A stretch of 64,000 nt of DNA from Streptomyces sp. AM 2-1-1 (GCF_029167645.1 NZ_CP119147.1:3793501-3857500), one strand, 5' to 3'. Counted from the stretch's first letter, positions 1 to 8,243 are shown. The notes: generated by a model from the letters alone, not told the origin. Translations and numbers: made by a program.

Positions 1-113
1 ACCTCGGCAAGGCCCGCGAGCGCGCGTACGCGGCCCTCGGCCGGATCCGGCTCGACGGCTCCCAGCACCGTACGGACATCGCGCGGAAGGCTGCCGAGGA
101 CGCCGGGGCCTGA
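1..113 (+). CDS. purD: Phosphoribosylamine-glycine ligase, C-terminal end (partial)
   Basis: The window opens inside a reading frame that ends at TGA 111-113. Its last residues include LGKARERAYAALGRIRLDG followed by HRTDIARKA, which is the typical C-terminal end of GAR synthetase (PurD), the ATP-grasp enzyme that joins glycine to phosphoribosylamine in purine synthesis. Only about 36 residues are visible, so no catalytic motif can be checked; the call rests on this tail and on the purC, purSQL and purFM genes downstream on the same strand. The rest of the gene lies before the window. Confidence 0.85.
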   Translation, partial: LGKARERAYAALGRIRLDGSQHRTDIARKAAEDAGA

Positions 114-127
114 TCCGAGTTCTGGAC

Positions 128-168
128 ACGGAAGTGGCGGTCGGGGAACACCCGGCCGCCACTTCCGT
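128..168. terminator. Intrinsic terminator after purD
   Basis: A perfect 13-bp inverted repeat (ACGGAAGTGGCGG at 128-140, its complement at 156-168) lies 15 bases after the purD stop and can be extended inward by about five more pairs. It lacks a long T run, as is common in streptomycetes. Confidence 0.75.
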
Positions 169-587
169 CTCCGGAGGTCCCGCGGCCTCCCGCGCTCGCG
201 GGCCGCTCCACCCTGCCCTTTTCCCCGGCACCGCTCGGTCCTTCCCCCGCGCCGCCCGGCGCTCCCCCCGCACCGCTCGGCGCTTCCGCCCCCGCACCGC
301 CCGGCCCCTTCGCCACCCCGGCCGTGCGCCGGAGCACGCCCTCGCGTGCGCGCTGCGTAAGCGGGGGGACGGCTTTACTCATCCTCGGCGATAAGTCAGC
401 AGCTTTGCCCAAAGCCATTCCATCGGGTGACGGCTGCGCCATCCGGATGACCCCCGGGAAAGCCCCAACTAGGGTGCGCCGCAAGGATTCCGGCACTTGG
501 CCCACTGACATTGCGATGTCCGTGGGCGGTGCCACAGTGGGGGAGTGAACTACACCGTCGCGGGGGCAGAGGGGGTGACTTCCGGTC
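169..587. other. Intergenic region before the M48-like gene
   Basis: About 420 bases of low-complexity C/G-rich DNA with short CCGC-type repeats, followed from about 380 by more balanced sequence that probably carries the promoter of the gene at 588. No convincing gene or RNA was seen. Confidence 0.4.
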
Positions 588-2384
588 GTGTCCGGTACGG
601 AGACCGTTGAGGACCTGGGCATGCGGGCCGCCCGGGCGCGGGCCCTCGCGCTGCTGCGCATCCGCAGTAGCGCGGTGGCGCTGGCGATCCTGCCCGCGGC
701 GGTGGCCGTGGTCATGATCGTCGCCACCGCGCAGGGACGTCTGACCGGAGTCGGCTGGAACACCGCCCGCTGGGTGGTGGGCGCGACGGCCGTCGTCTTC
801 CTGCTGCTCGCCGCGACGGTCGCCGTCTCCGTCGCGCGCGCCCGGCCCGCGCTCAGCCCGACCGTGGCCGTGGAGGAGAAGTCGGCCCCCGACCTCTACC
901 GTCTGGTGCGCGAGCTCGCCGACCGCATGGATGTGCCCGCGCCCTCGGCGATAGCGCTCACCCCCGACTGCGACAGCTGGCTGGAGGACCGCACCCATCC
1001 GACCGCGCGGACGGTCTCCGCGGCCCCGTCCGGGGAACCGGCCGGTGAGCGGCGCGACCGCGTCCGCGCGGCGCCGGTGCTGGTCATCGGGTCGCCGTTC
1101 CTGTGGTGGATGCGGGTGGGTGAGCTCCGCGCGGTCCTCGCTCCGGTCGTCGCCGGTACGGGCCTCGCGGCGAACCCCGACATAGCGGCGGCCCGGCGGT
1201 TCGTGCGGGGCCTGGACGGCGTGGTCGCCGACGCGGGCGCCCCGCGCACCGGGGCCGGGCGCTCCGGCGCGTTCGGCCGGCTGCCGCGCGCTTTCACCGG
1301 CTGGGCCGCCCGCCTGCTGCTCCGCAGGTGCCGGGGGCACGCCGCCGAGATGGAGCGGTGCGTCGCACTCTCCGCCTCGCTGCGCGCCCACGGCGTGGAC
1401 TACGGCGTACGGGCCGTCGCCCAGGAGCAGGTGGGACTCGTCTACGCCGGCTGGGACCGGCTGCTGACCCGGGTCGCGCTGCCCGCCTGGCGGATGGGCC
1501 GGTGGCCGGCGCGGCTGGACGCGGGCGTGGTCTCCGCGCTCACCGAGCTCTCCCGGCGTGACCGGCTCGCGGAGGGTTTCGCCGCCCGCCTCGACGAGCG
1601 GCCCGCCTGCGACCTCCTCGAAGAGCCCGGTACGGCCGACGAAGCGGCGTCCCTGCTGGCCGCGCGGCTCTTCCACGGCGCCCCGGCGCAGGGCGGCGAG
1701 TGGTCGCCGGTCGACTGGCAGCGCTACCCGGAAGAGGTCGTCGACCGGAAGTGGCGCGCGGAGGCGGCCCGGCTGCACGGCGTCATGGACACCCTCGGCC
1801 CGCAGGGCCCGGGCGCGGACGGGCCCCGCCCGGCCGCCCTCGCTCCGGAAGGGCTCCGTACGGGCGGAGTCGCCGGAGCGGCCCCGTCCGCCCCCACGCT
1901 GGCGCGGGTCATCGACCACCTGGTGGGCCGGGGCGGCAGCGAGGAGCTCGCGGCCGCCGTGGGAGCGGCCGTGGCCCGCGAGGAAGCCGCGGAGGCCACG
2001 GCCCGCGCCGCCGCGACCCCCGCCCCCGGCGCACCGGCCGGCCAGACGTCCGGCGCTCCCGGGGCGAACGGCCCGGCCGTGGACCCGCTCGACCTCTGGG
2101 GTCCCGGGCCACTCCCGCTCTTCCCGCTGCAGCCGCCCCGTACGGGTACGGAGGTGCTCGCCGACCATGTGACGGCCATGGTCTGCTGCGCGGCCGTGGA
2201 CACGGCGGGCGCGGCGCCCGGCCTCGACTGGCTCGACGGCCCCGCCCTGCTGGTCGACGGAGCGCGCCGCACCGACCTGGGCGCGCCGGTGCTCAGCCTG
2301 GTGGAGGACGGAGATGCGGAGCCGCTGCGCACCTGGCTGTCCGAGCTCGGCATCCGGGTGGACAAGCCGGTCCGGTTGGTCTGA
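588..2384 (+). CDS. Membrane protein, degenerate M48 peptidase-like
   Basis: A 598-residue protein from a GTG start. Residues about 28-48 and 63-83 form two hydrophobic helices near the N-terminus, then a long soluble part follows. Residues about 100-190 have the outline of an M48 (HtpX/Ste24-like) peptidase: the stretch GELRAVLAPVVAG at 178-190 sits where active members read GELxAVLAHExGH, but both zinc-binding histidines and the glutamate are missing. I infer a catalytically dead relative that kept the fold. Residues about 390-540 are Pro/Ala/Gly-rich linker. The gene stands alone, between purD and the dimethylformamidase-like gene. The exact role is unknown; the M48 link is inference from motif position and needs a profile search. 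Confidence 0.6.
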   Translation: MSGTETVEDLGMRAARARALALLRIRSSAVALAILPAAVAVVMIVATAQGRLTGVGWNTARWVVGATAVVFLLLAATVAVSVARARPALSPTVAVEEKSAPDLYRLVRELADRMDVPAPSAIALTPDCDSWLEDRTHPTARTVSAAPSGEPAGERRDRVRAAPVLVIGSPFLWWMRVGELRAVLAPVVAGTGLAANPDIAAARRFVRGLDGVVADAGAPRTGAGRSGAFGRLPRAFTGWAARLLLRRCRGHAAEMERCVALSASLRAHGVDYGVRAVAQEQVGLVYAGWDRLLTRVALPAWRMGRWPARLDAGVVSALTELSRRDRLAEGFAARLDERPACDLLEEPGTADEAASLLAARLFHGAPAQGGEWSPVDWQRYPEEVVDRKWRAEAARLHGVMDTLGPQGPGADGPRPAALAPEGLRTGGVAGAAPSAPTLARVIDHLVGRGGSEELAAAVGAAVAREEAAEATARAAATPAPGAPAGQTSGAPGANGPAVDPLDLWGPGPLPLFPLQPPRTGTEVLADHVTAMVCCAAVDTAGAAPGLDWLDGPALLVDGARRTDLGAPVLSLVEDGDAEPLRTWLSELGIRVDKPVRLV

Positions 2385-2525
2385 CGAGGCGCACACGAGG
2401 CAGGCGAAACGGTCCGCCTGCACCGCCCGTTCCGCCTTTCGCCGCCTGGACCGCCCGTTCCGCAATGCACCGCCCGTTCCGCTCGGACCGCTGAGACAGC
2501 GTGCTGCGACGAGTGTCCCGCTGCG

Positions 2526-2585
2526 CCCAGCCCAGCCCAGCCCAGCCCCGCAACGCCCAGCCCCGCAACGCCCAGCCCCGCCGCG
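2526..2585. repeat. Nested short tandem repeats
   Basis: Three copies of the 5-mer CCCAG (2526-2540) run into three 15-bp units CCCAGCCCCGCAACG (2541-2555, 2556-2570, and 2571-2585 with two changes). It lies outside coding sequence and looks like a slippage-prone minisatellite. Confidence 0.85.
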
Positions 2586-2730
2586 CCCAGCTCGGCGGGC
2601 GCCCCGCCCCTGCGGGCCGGGACCGGCGGCCCGTGGCCGGAGAGGTCCAGGGCCGCCCCGACCCCGCTCGCGGCGGTGACGCACGGCGCTCGTGTCCGCC
2701 CGCGCGCCCCGCGCGGAGACAACACGCCTC

Positions 2731-2801
2731 CGGAATACGGAAATGTGTCCCGGTCGACCGCAACAGGCGCTCCGTATACGGAAATATGGCACCGTATACG
2801 C
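2731..2801. promoter_or_regulatory. Cluster of CCGTATACGG-like operator half sites
   Basis: Three related sites occur in 70 bases: CGGAATACGG at 2731-2740, the perfect palindrome CCGTATACGG at 2772-2781, and CCGTATACGC at 2792-2801. The first two are followed by A-rich AAAT. The arrangement suggests binding sites for a dimeric repressor or a promoter-proximal regulator controlling the gene at 3051. No partner regulator is adjacent. Confidence 0.4.
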
Positions 2802-3050
2802 AATCGGTCCGCGCAGGCGGTGTCGACAGGGTCGTCGCCGCGCCCCGCGCACGCGCCGGGAAGTGGCGCTCGCCGCCGTTTTCGCGCCGGTGCACGCCCC
2901 CGGACGGGCCCAATACCCGGAAGGTCAGGTTCCGTTCACGTCAATTCACGACGAACGGTGACGGGGCGCGTGCGTTATGTGATGTGCTGGGATCAGCCCT
3001 GACACAGGGCGCGCCAGAGTGGTACGGGGGACGTGAGGGAGGGGCCGGTC

Positions 3051-4508
3051 ATGGGGGCGGAGCACAGTCGCCGATGGGAGTCGGGTGCCCTCGCGCACGC
3101 CGTCAGCGATCCGTTCGGACAGGGCCCGCTGCCCTGGCTGCGCGGGAGCGAGAACTACCTCAACGACACGGGGCAGGTCGTCCCCTGGTACGCGGATCCC
3201 GAGCTCGGCCGCAGCGGCGGTGGGCCGCGCACCGCCGATGACGTGCACCGACAGGTGAAGGGGTTCGCGTCGCCCGGAGCGGCGGCGCCCGGGGAGGCCA
3301 TCGACTTCCACATCACCGTCGACCCGCCGCAGCAGTTCTACGTCGACATCTACCGCATCGGTCACTACGGCGGCGACGGAGCCCGGAAGATCACCACCAG
3401 TCCGCGTCAGTCCGGCATCGTGCAACCCCCGCCGCTCGCCGCCGACAAGACTGTTTCCTGCCACCATTGGTGGCTCTCCTGGCGGCTCCAGATCCCGAGC
3501 TACTGGTCGGTGGGCGCCTACGTCGCCGTGCTGACCACCGTGGACGGCCACCGGTCGCACGTCCCGTTCACGGTCCGGGACGACCATCCGGCCGATCTGT
3601 TGCTCCTGCTCCCGGACATCACCTGGCAGGCGTACAACCTCTACCCCGAGGACGGGCGGACGGGTGCGAGCCTCTACCACGCCTGGGACGAGGAGGGCGG
3701 GCTGCTGGGCGAGGAGGAGGCCGCGGTCACGGTCTCCTTCGACCGCCCGTACGCGGGCGCCGGGCTGCCGTTGCACGTGGGCCACGCGTACGACTTCATC
3801 CGCTGGGCGGAGCGGTACGACTACAGCCTCGCCTACGCGGACGCCCGCGACCTGCACGCGGGCCGTATCGATCCAGGCCGTTACCGGGGGCTGGTCTTCC
3901 CCGGCCACGACGAGTACTGGTCGGTCCCGATGCGGCGCACCGCGGAGCTGGCGCGGGACACCGGCACCTCGCTGGTCTTCCTCTCCGCCAACACCATGTA
4001 CTGGCAGGTCTCCCTGGCGCCGTCCGCGTCCGGGGTGCCCGACCGCCTCCTCACCTGCCGCAAGCGCCAGGGGCCGGGGAAGGCCGCGCTGTGGCGGGAG
4101 ATCGACAAGCCGGAGCAGCAGTTGCTCGGCATCCAGTACGCGGGCCGGGTGCCGGAGCCCTCGCCGCTCATCGTGCGCAACGCCGGCCACTGGCTCTGGC
4201 GGGGGACCGGGGCCGGGGACGGCGACGAGATCGCCGGGCTGGTGGCCGGCGAGGCCGACCGGTACTACCCGCGCACCGCGCTGCCGGAGCACGAGCAGCG
4301 CATCCTGCTCGCGCACTCGCCGTACGAGGACTCCGAGGGCGCCCGGCGCTACCAGGAGACCTCGCTCTACCAGGCGCCGTCGGGGGCCCTGGTCTTCGCC
4401 TCCGGCACGTTCGCCTGGTCGCCGGCGCTGGACCGGCCGGGACACACGGACGAACGTGTCCAGCGGGCCACGGCCAACCTGCTCAACCGGATCTGCAAGC
4501 GCGACTGA
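3051..4508 (+). CDS. N,N-dimethylformamidase beta-subunit-like domain protein
   Basis: A 485-residue protein. I chose ATG 3051 because GAGGGAGGGG (3034-3043) stands at the right distance; an upstream GTG at 3033 is in frame but lacks a site. The sequence YVDIYRIGHYGGDGARKI near the N-terminus, LLLLPDITWQAYNLY, VFPGHDEYWS and the LSANTMYWQV stretch are typical of the C-terminal domain of N,N-dimethylformamidase large subunits and the many actinobacterial proteins that carry it alone. Those enzymes hydrolyse amides, but solitary actinobacterial relatives have no established substrate, so activity is not assigned. No signal peptide is evident. It stands alone before purC. Confidence 0.75.
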   Translation: MGAEHSRRWESGALAHAVSDPFGQGPLPWLRGSENYLNDTGQVVPWYADPELGRSGGGPRTADDVHRQVKGFASPGAAAPGEAIDFHITVDPPQQFYVDIYRIGHYGGDGARKITTSPRQSGIVQPPPLAADKTVSCHHWWLSWRLQIPSYWSVGAYVAVLTTVDGHRSHVPFTVRDDHPADLLLLLPDITWQAYNLYPEDGRTGASLYHAWDEEGGLLGEEEAAVTVSFDRPYAGAGLPLHVGHAYDFIRWAERYDYSLAYADARDLHAGRIDPGRYRGLVFPGHDEYWSVPMRRTAELARDTGTSLVFLSANTMYWQVSLAPSASGVPDRLLTCRKRQGPGKAALWREIDKPEQQLLGIQYAGRVPEPSPLIVRNAGHWLWRGTGAGDGDEIAGLVAGEADRYYPRTALPEHEQRILLAHSPYEDSEGARRYQETSLYQAPSGALVFASGTFAWSPALDRPGHTDERVQRATANLLNRICKRD

Positions 4509-4640
4509 ACGCTCCCCGCGGCCGGCCGGGCGCCTCCGGTGCGACGCCGTCCCCCACCGGACCGCCCCACGCGGCGGGGACGCACCGGCATACGGGACAA
4601 TCGGACCCGCGACCCTTGGATCAACCTACGCGGAGGCAGC

Positions 4641-5555
4641 GTGTCCGGTTTCGTAGAAAAGCCCGAGCCCGTCCAGGTGCCGGGCCTCACCCACCTGCAC
4701 ACCGGCAAGGTGCGTGAGCTGTACCGGAACGAGGCGGGCGACCTCGTCATGGTCGCCAGCGACCGCATCTCCGCCTACGACTGGGTGCTGCCGACCGAGA
4801 TCCCGGACAAGGGGCGGGTGCTCACCGCGCTGTCGCTCTGGTGGTTCGAGCAGCTCGGCGACCTGGTGCCGAACCACGTCATCTCCACCGAGGTGCCGGC
4901 CGGCGCCCCCGCCGACTGGGAGGGCCGCACGACGATCTGCCGTTCGCTGCGGATGGTCCCGGTCGAGTGCGTGGCGCGCGGCTATCTGACCGGCTCCGGG
5001 CTCCTCGAGTACGACGCCTCGCGCACGGTCTGCGGCATCGGGCTCCCGGAGGGTCTCGTCGACGGCTCCGAACTGCCGGGACCGATCTTCACGCCGGCGA
5101 CGAAGGCGGCCGTGGGCGACCACGACGAGAACGTCAGCTACGAGGCGGTCGCGCACACCGTCGGTGTGGAGACGGCCACGCGGTTGCGGCAGTTGACGCT
5201 CGACGTGTACCGGCGTGCCCGGGACGTCGCGCACGGACGCGGCCTCATCCTGGCGGACACGAAGTTCGAGTTCGGTTACGCGCCCGGCGCGGACGGCGTC
5301 GAGGAGCTGATCCTCGGCGACGAGGTGCTGACCCCGGACTCCTCGCGCTTCTGGCCGCTCGCGGAGTGGGAGCCCGGCCACGCCCAGCCCTCGTACGACA
5401 AGCAGTTCGTCCGGGACTGGCTGACCTCGCCGGCCTCGGGCTGGGACCGCAAGAGCGAGACCCCGCCGCCCGCGCTCCCGCAGGACGTCGTGGACGCGAC
5501 CCGCGCCAAGTACATCGAGGCGTACGAACTGCTCACCGGCCTCCGCTGGTCGTAG
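4641..5555 (+). CDS. purC: SAICAR synthase
   Basis: A 304-residue phosphoribosylaminoimidazole-succinocarboxamide synthase, which couples CAIR to aspartate with ATP in de novo purine synthesis. The family signatures are clear: GKVRELY near the N-terminus, LVMVASDRISAYDWVLP, the ARGYLTGSG motif, and LILADTKFEFG. GTG 4641 is chosen because GGAGG (4632-4636) precedes it and the protein then begins SGFVEKPEPV; an upstream in-frame extension to 4539 is unsupported. Length fits the family. The last codons are part of a 26-bp tandem array that continues past the stop. Confidence 0.96.
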   Translation: MSGFVEKPEPVQVPGLTHLHTGKVRELYRNEAGDLVMVASDRISAYDWVLPTEIPDKGRVLTALSLWWFEQLGDLVPNHVISTEVPAGAPADWEGRTTICRSLRMVPVECVARGYLTGSGLLEYDASRTVCGIGLPEGLVDGSELPGPIFTPATKAAVGDHDENVSYEAVAHTVGVETATRLRQLTLDVYRRARDVAHGRGLILADTKFEFGYAPGADGVEELILGDEVLTPDSSRFWPLAEWEPGHAQPSYDKQFVRDWLTSPASGWDRKSETPPPALPQDVVDATRAKYIEAYELLTGLRWS

Positions 5556-5641
5556 CCCGTACCGGCCCGCGCTGGTCGTAGCCCGCACCGGCCTCCGCTG
5601 GTCGTAGCCCGTACCGGCCCGCGCCGGTCACCGTCCGCACC
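5538..5641. repeat. Four 26-bp tandem repeats across the purC stop codon
   Basis: Four adjacent 26-bp units lie at 5538-5563, 5564-5589, 5590-5615 and 5616-5641. Units 1 and 3 are identical, unit 2 differs at a few bases, unit 4 is more diverged. Unit 1 carries the last purC codons (Leu-Arg-Trp-Ser-stop), so copies of the gene's 3' end have been multiplied into the downstream spacer. Confidence 0.9.
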
Positions 5642-5743
5642 GGCACCCGCGTGCCCGCACCTTCGCACCGGCACCCGCGTGTTCGGGCGGGGGCGCCGCG
5701 CCCGCACGGGGGAGCCGTAACGGGAAGCCGTACCGCCGCACTC

Positions 5744-5779
5744 CACTGCCGCCGCCCGGTCCGAGCGGCGGCGGCAGTG
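5744..5779. terminator. Bidirectional terminator between purC and the SDR gene
   Basis: A 13-bp stem starting CACTGCCGCCGCC (5744-5756) pairs perfectly with 5767-5779 around a 10-base loop. It sits between two convergent genes and is followed by GC-rich direct repeats with no gene up to 5945. Confidence 0.75.
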
Positions 5780-5945
5780 TGCCGTGTACGGCTCCGAGGG
5801 GCGTCCGGCCCCGCGAGGTCCGCGGGGCCCACGCCGCCGGCCCCGCACCCCGGTCCGTAGACCCCGCGAGGTGCGCGGGCCCACCACGCGGGGCCCACCA
5901 CGCCGGGCCCCGCGCCCGACCCCGTACCGGGATCCCCGCCGCGGA

Positions 5946-6623
5946 CTACCGGGTGGTCGACAGGCCCTCCTTGACGTGCCGGGTGATCTCGTCGGCGAGG
6001 ATCTCGGGCAGCCCCTTCTCGATGCCGTCGAGTGCCTGCGCGGCGACGTCCGCCGGGTCGGCCTTGCGGTCGGTGGGTACGCCGGCGGCCATGTCGGTGT
6101 CCATGTACGCGACGTGCAGGGCCGAGACGGCGATCCCGCGCGGTGCCAGTTCTTCCCGGACCGCGCGGGTGAGTGCCCACGCGGCAGCCTTCGTCGCCGC
6201 GTAGGAGCCGAGTTCGGCCGGGTGCAGCCACGACAGGACGGAGAGGACGTTGAGCACCGCTCCGCCCCCGTTGCCCGCGATGACCGGGGCGAACGCCCGT
6301 GTCACGGCGAGCGGCCCGAAGTAGTTCGTCTCCATCTCCTGCCGGACCGCGTCGGTGTGGCCCGCGATGAGGGGCGTGGAGGTGGAGATCCCGGCGTTGT
6401 TGATCAGCAGGGTCGCGTCCGGGGCGAGGGCGGCGGCGGCCCGGACCGATTCCTCGTCCGTCACGTCCAGCCGGAGCGGGACGACGCCCGGCAGGTCCAC
6501 CGTCTCGGGGCGGCGGGCCGCCGCGTACACCTTCGCCCCCCGTTCGACGAGCTGCGCGGCGAGATGCCGGCCCAGTCCCCGGTTGGCGCCCGTGACCACG
6601 GCGACCGCGTTCCTCAACTCCAT
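5946..6623 (-). CDS. Short-chain dehydrogenase/reductase
   Basis: A 225-residue classical SDR. It begins MELRNAVAVVTGANRGLGRHLA, with the TGxxxGxG NAD(P)-binding turn at about residues 11-17; NNAG appears near residue 80; the active-site serine lies in LSVLSWLHP and the YxxxK pair in SYAATKAAA. ATG 6623 follows GAGGAG at a suitable distance; the longer frame up to 6830 overlaps the intergenic operators and the TetR gene. The substrate is unknown. It diverges from the TetR gene at 6745 with operator-like repeats between, so it is very probably that repressor's target. Confidence 0.9.
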   Translation of the reverse strand: MELRNAVAVVTGANRGLGRHLAAQLVERGAKVYAAARRPETVDLPGVVPLRLDVTDEESVRAAAALAPDATLLINNAGISTSTPLIAGHTDAVRQEMETNYFGPLAVTRAFAPVIAGNGGGAVLNVLSVLSWLHPAELGSYAATKAAAWALTRAVREELAPRGIAVSALHVAYMDTDMAAGVPTDRKADPADVAAQALDGIEKGLPEILADEITRHVKEGLSTTR

Positions 6624-6664
6624 CGAAGCTCCTCGGTTTCGCGGCGGGAGCATGGCCCCGCTCC

Positions 6665-6718
6665 TTAGATGATGGCCGCAATCTAACGCGGGGGCTACGA
6701 TAGATGTCAACTGGCATC
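6665..6718. promoter_or_regulatory. Operator candidates of the SDR/TetR divergent pair
   Basis: The 121-bp divergent gap holds a perfect inverted repeat TTAGAT-N10-ATCTAA (6665-6686) and a second imperfect one GATGTCA-AC-TGGCATC (6703-6718, one mismatch). Their spacing and AT content contrast with the flanks, as expected of TetR-type sites covering both promoters. Confidence 0.6.
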
Positions 6719-6744
6719 CAAGCGGGGAAGCGGGGAGGTGGCCG

Positions 6745-7317
6745 ATGGGCCGCGTGTCGCAGGCGCAGGCGGAGGAGAACCGCCGACGAGTCGTGGAGAC
6801 AGCCTCGCGGCTCTTCCGCGAGCAGGGCACGCACGTCAGCGTCGCCGATCTGATGAGGGAGGCCGGGCTGACCCACGGGGGCTTCTACAAGCAGTTCGCC
6901 TCCAAGGAGGCGCTCGTCGACGAAGCCACCGCCCACGCGTTCGACGCGTACTCCCGGCACGGCGTGGGGAGCGCACCGCCCTCGGACCGGAACGAGGCCG
7001 CCCGGCGGCAGGCGCTGGTCGACGGCTACCTCTCGGTCGAGCACCGCGACGCTCCGGCCGACGGCTGTCCCGTCGCCGCACTCGCCACCGACATGGCGCG
7101 CGAGCCCGGAAACCGCGAGGCCCGGAGGGTGTACGCCGAGGGGGCGGGTGCCTTCGCCGAGGCGCTCGCCACCGAGGACCGGGACGGTCTGGCGCAACTC
7201 GCCACCCTGGTCGGTGCGTTGGTCCTCTCCCGGGCCACCGAAGGGTTCCCGGTCTCCGAGGAGATCCTCGCCGCCGCGCGCACCGCGCTGACGCCGCCCG
7301 CTCACCCTGCCGACTGA
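6745..7317 (+). CDS. TetR-family transcriptional repressor
   Basis: A 190-residue TetR protein. The N-terminal helix-turn-helix is evident in VETASRLFREQGTHVSVADLMREAGLTHGGFYKQFASKEAL (two overlapping pieces, residues about 17-55), with the typical GxFYxxFxSKE signature. The C-terminal part contains DGCPVAALATDMAREP, a pattern of the AcrR/TetR subgroup that pairs with SDR or oxidoreductase genes and may sense small electrophiles or alcohols. GGGAGG precedes ATG 6745. It diverges from the SDR gene; autoregulation through the palindromes in between is likely. Confidence 0.92.
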   Translation: MGRVSQAQAEENRRRVVETASRLFREQGTHVSVADLMREAGLTHGGFYKQFASKEALVDEATAHAFDAYSRHGVGSAPPSDRNEAARRQALVDGYLSVEHRDAPADGCPVAALATDMAREPGNREARRVYAEGAGAFAEALATEDRDGLAQLATLVGALVLSRATEGFPVSEEILAAARTALTPPAHPAD

Positions 7318-7410
7318 TCGCCCGCCCGCCCGCCGGCCGGACCTGGCGCCGTCCGCCGGCCGGACCTGGCGCCGTCCGCCGTGCGCGCTGCGACCGGCCC
7401 CGGTGCGACG

Positions 7411-7445
7411 AAGAAGGCCCCGGTCCTGGGGACCGGGGCCTTCTT
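7411..7445 (-). terminator. Terminator of the tRNA-Gly(GCC) gene
   Basis: A perfect 15-bp stem (7411-7425 with 7431-7445) and five-base loop lies immediately 3' of the minus-strand tRNA-Gly and 94 bases after the TetR stop. It ends in TTCTT on one strand and can serve both directions. Confidence 0.85.
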
Positions 7446-7451
7446 CCGTGG

Positions 7452-7524
7452 AGCGAACGACGAGGTTCGAACTCGCGACCTCAACCTTGGCAAGGTTGCG
7501 CTCTACCAGCTGAGCTACGTTCGC
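7452..7524 (-). tRNA. tRNA-Gly (anticodon GCC)
   Basis: A 73-nt cloverleaf on the minus strand: acceptor GCGAACG pairs with CGTTCGC, D-stem GCTC/GAGC, anticodon loop CTTGCCAA giving GCC, and a canonical T-arm with GTTCGAA. CCA is not encoded. The transcript ends in the strong hairpin at 7411-7445. Confidence 0.97.
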
Positions 7525-7546
7525 AGGCGCCGAAGCGCGAGGACAA

Positions 7547-8060
7547 CTATACCCATCCCTGAGCGTGCGCGAAACGCACTGCCGCGCGACGGCTCTTCAC
7601 GCCGAGTTCGGAGACCGCCGAGGAGAGGGGGTCGCGGACGGTCCCGGGGAGAGCGACGCCCGTGCGGCGATCTCCGCGACCGGGGCGCCGTCCCCCGCCG
7701 GTGCGCACACCTCGGCTTCCCGGGCAGTGAGCGGCGAGTCCCCGCGGAGATCGCGTCCGCGCCGATTCCGGGTCCGCGTAACGGCATTCGCCGTGCACGA
7801 TCCGGCTGATCCCGGCCGGACGGCGGGTGCTGAGGGTCTTGGGCACGTCTTGGGCACGGAGCCGCGCACCCCCGCGGTCGGGGCCCGCTCCGGGTGCCCG
7901 GCCGCCCGTGACCACTCACGATCATGGCGTGGCGGGCCGGCGGACGGGTCCGGGGGATGTGGCCACGCTCACACCGTCCGCACCCGGCATCCGGAGCTCG
8001 AGGACCGCGACGTCGGGCCGGCGGGCCGGGGCCATGGCAACGGACCCGCCGGGGCCGGGG
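7547..8060 (-). pseudogene. Decayed NarL/DesR-type response regulator
   Basis: Fragments of one response regulator appear in different minus-strand frames. Near 8040-7985 a frame reads PDVAVLELRMPGADG, which resembles the phospho-acceptor region. Near 7760-7640 another frame reads SPLTAREAEVCA then GAPVAEIAARASLSPG, the start of a LuxR-type helix-turn-helix. Then a third frame continues as GTVRDPLSSAVSELGVKSRR up to the stop at 7547-7549. Together they match the domain order of DesR-like regulators, but at least two frameshifts interrupt it and no start is clear. It lies between two tRNA-Gly genes with no adjacent sensor kinase. The call is my reading of frame fragments and should be confirmed by a translated search. 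Confidence 0.65.
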
Positions 8061-8110
8061 CCCGACGGCGGTGCGCACCGTCATCGCTCCGCACGACATC
8101 CGTCATGAGC

Positions 8111-8152
8111 GGGGGGCGGGTGACGGGCGACGGGGGGCGGGTGACGGGCGAC
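8111..8152. repeat. Two perfect 21-bp tandem repeats
   Basis: The same G-rich 21-bp unit occurs at 8111-8131 and 8132-8152 just beyond the 5' side of the decayed response regulator. Confidence 0.9.
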
Positions 8153-8243
8153 GGGAGTCCGCGAGCCCGGAGGAGTCCTCAACCCGGCTGATCCGCGCGG
8201 GAGATCGGCCGGCCGGGGAGCGCCGCGCTCCGAGCAGACGAAA

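Larger units (their letters stand above)
2385..3050. other. Long intergenic region upstream of the dimethylformamidase-like gene
   Basis: It holds the tandem repeats at 2526-2585, the operator-like cluster at 2731-2801 and a 15-bp inverted repeat GCCCTG-ACA-CAGGGC at 2996-3010 just ahead of the next ribosome binding site. No coding region is supported; long minus-strand frames here are high-GC shadows. Confidence 0.5.

Noticed and set aside
396..2852. An 818-residue minus-strand open frame opposite the M48-like gene
   Set aside because: It is Arg/Gly/Pro-rich without any domain, opposite a better-supported gene, and is the usual shadow frame of high-GC coding DNA.
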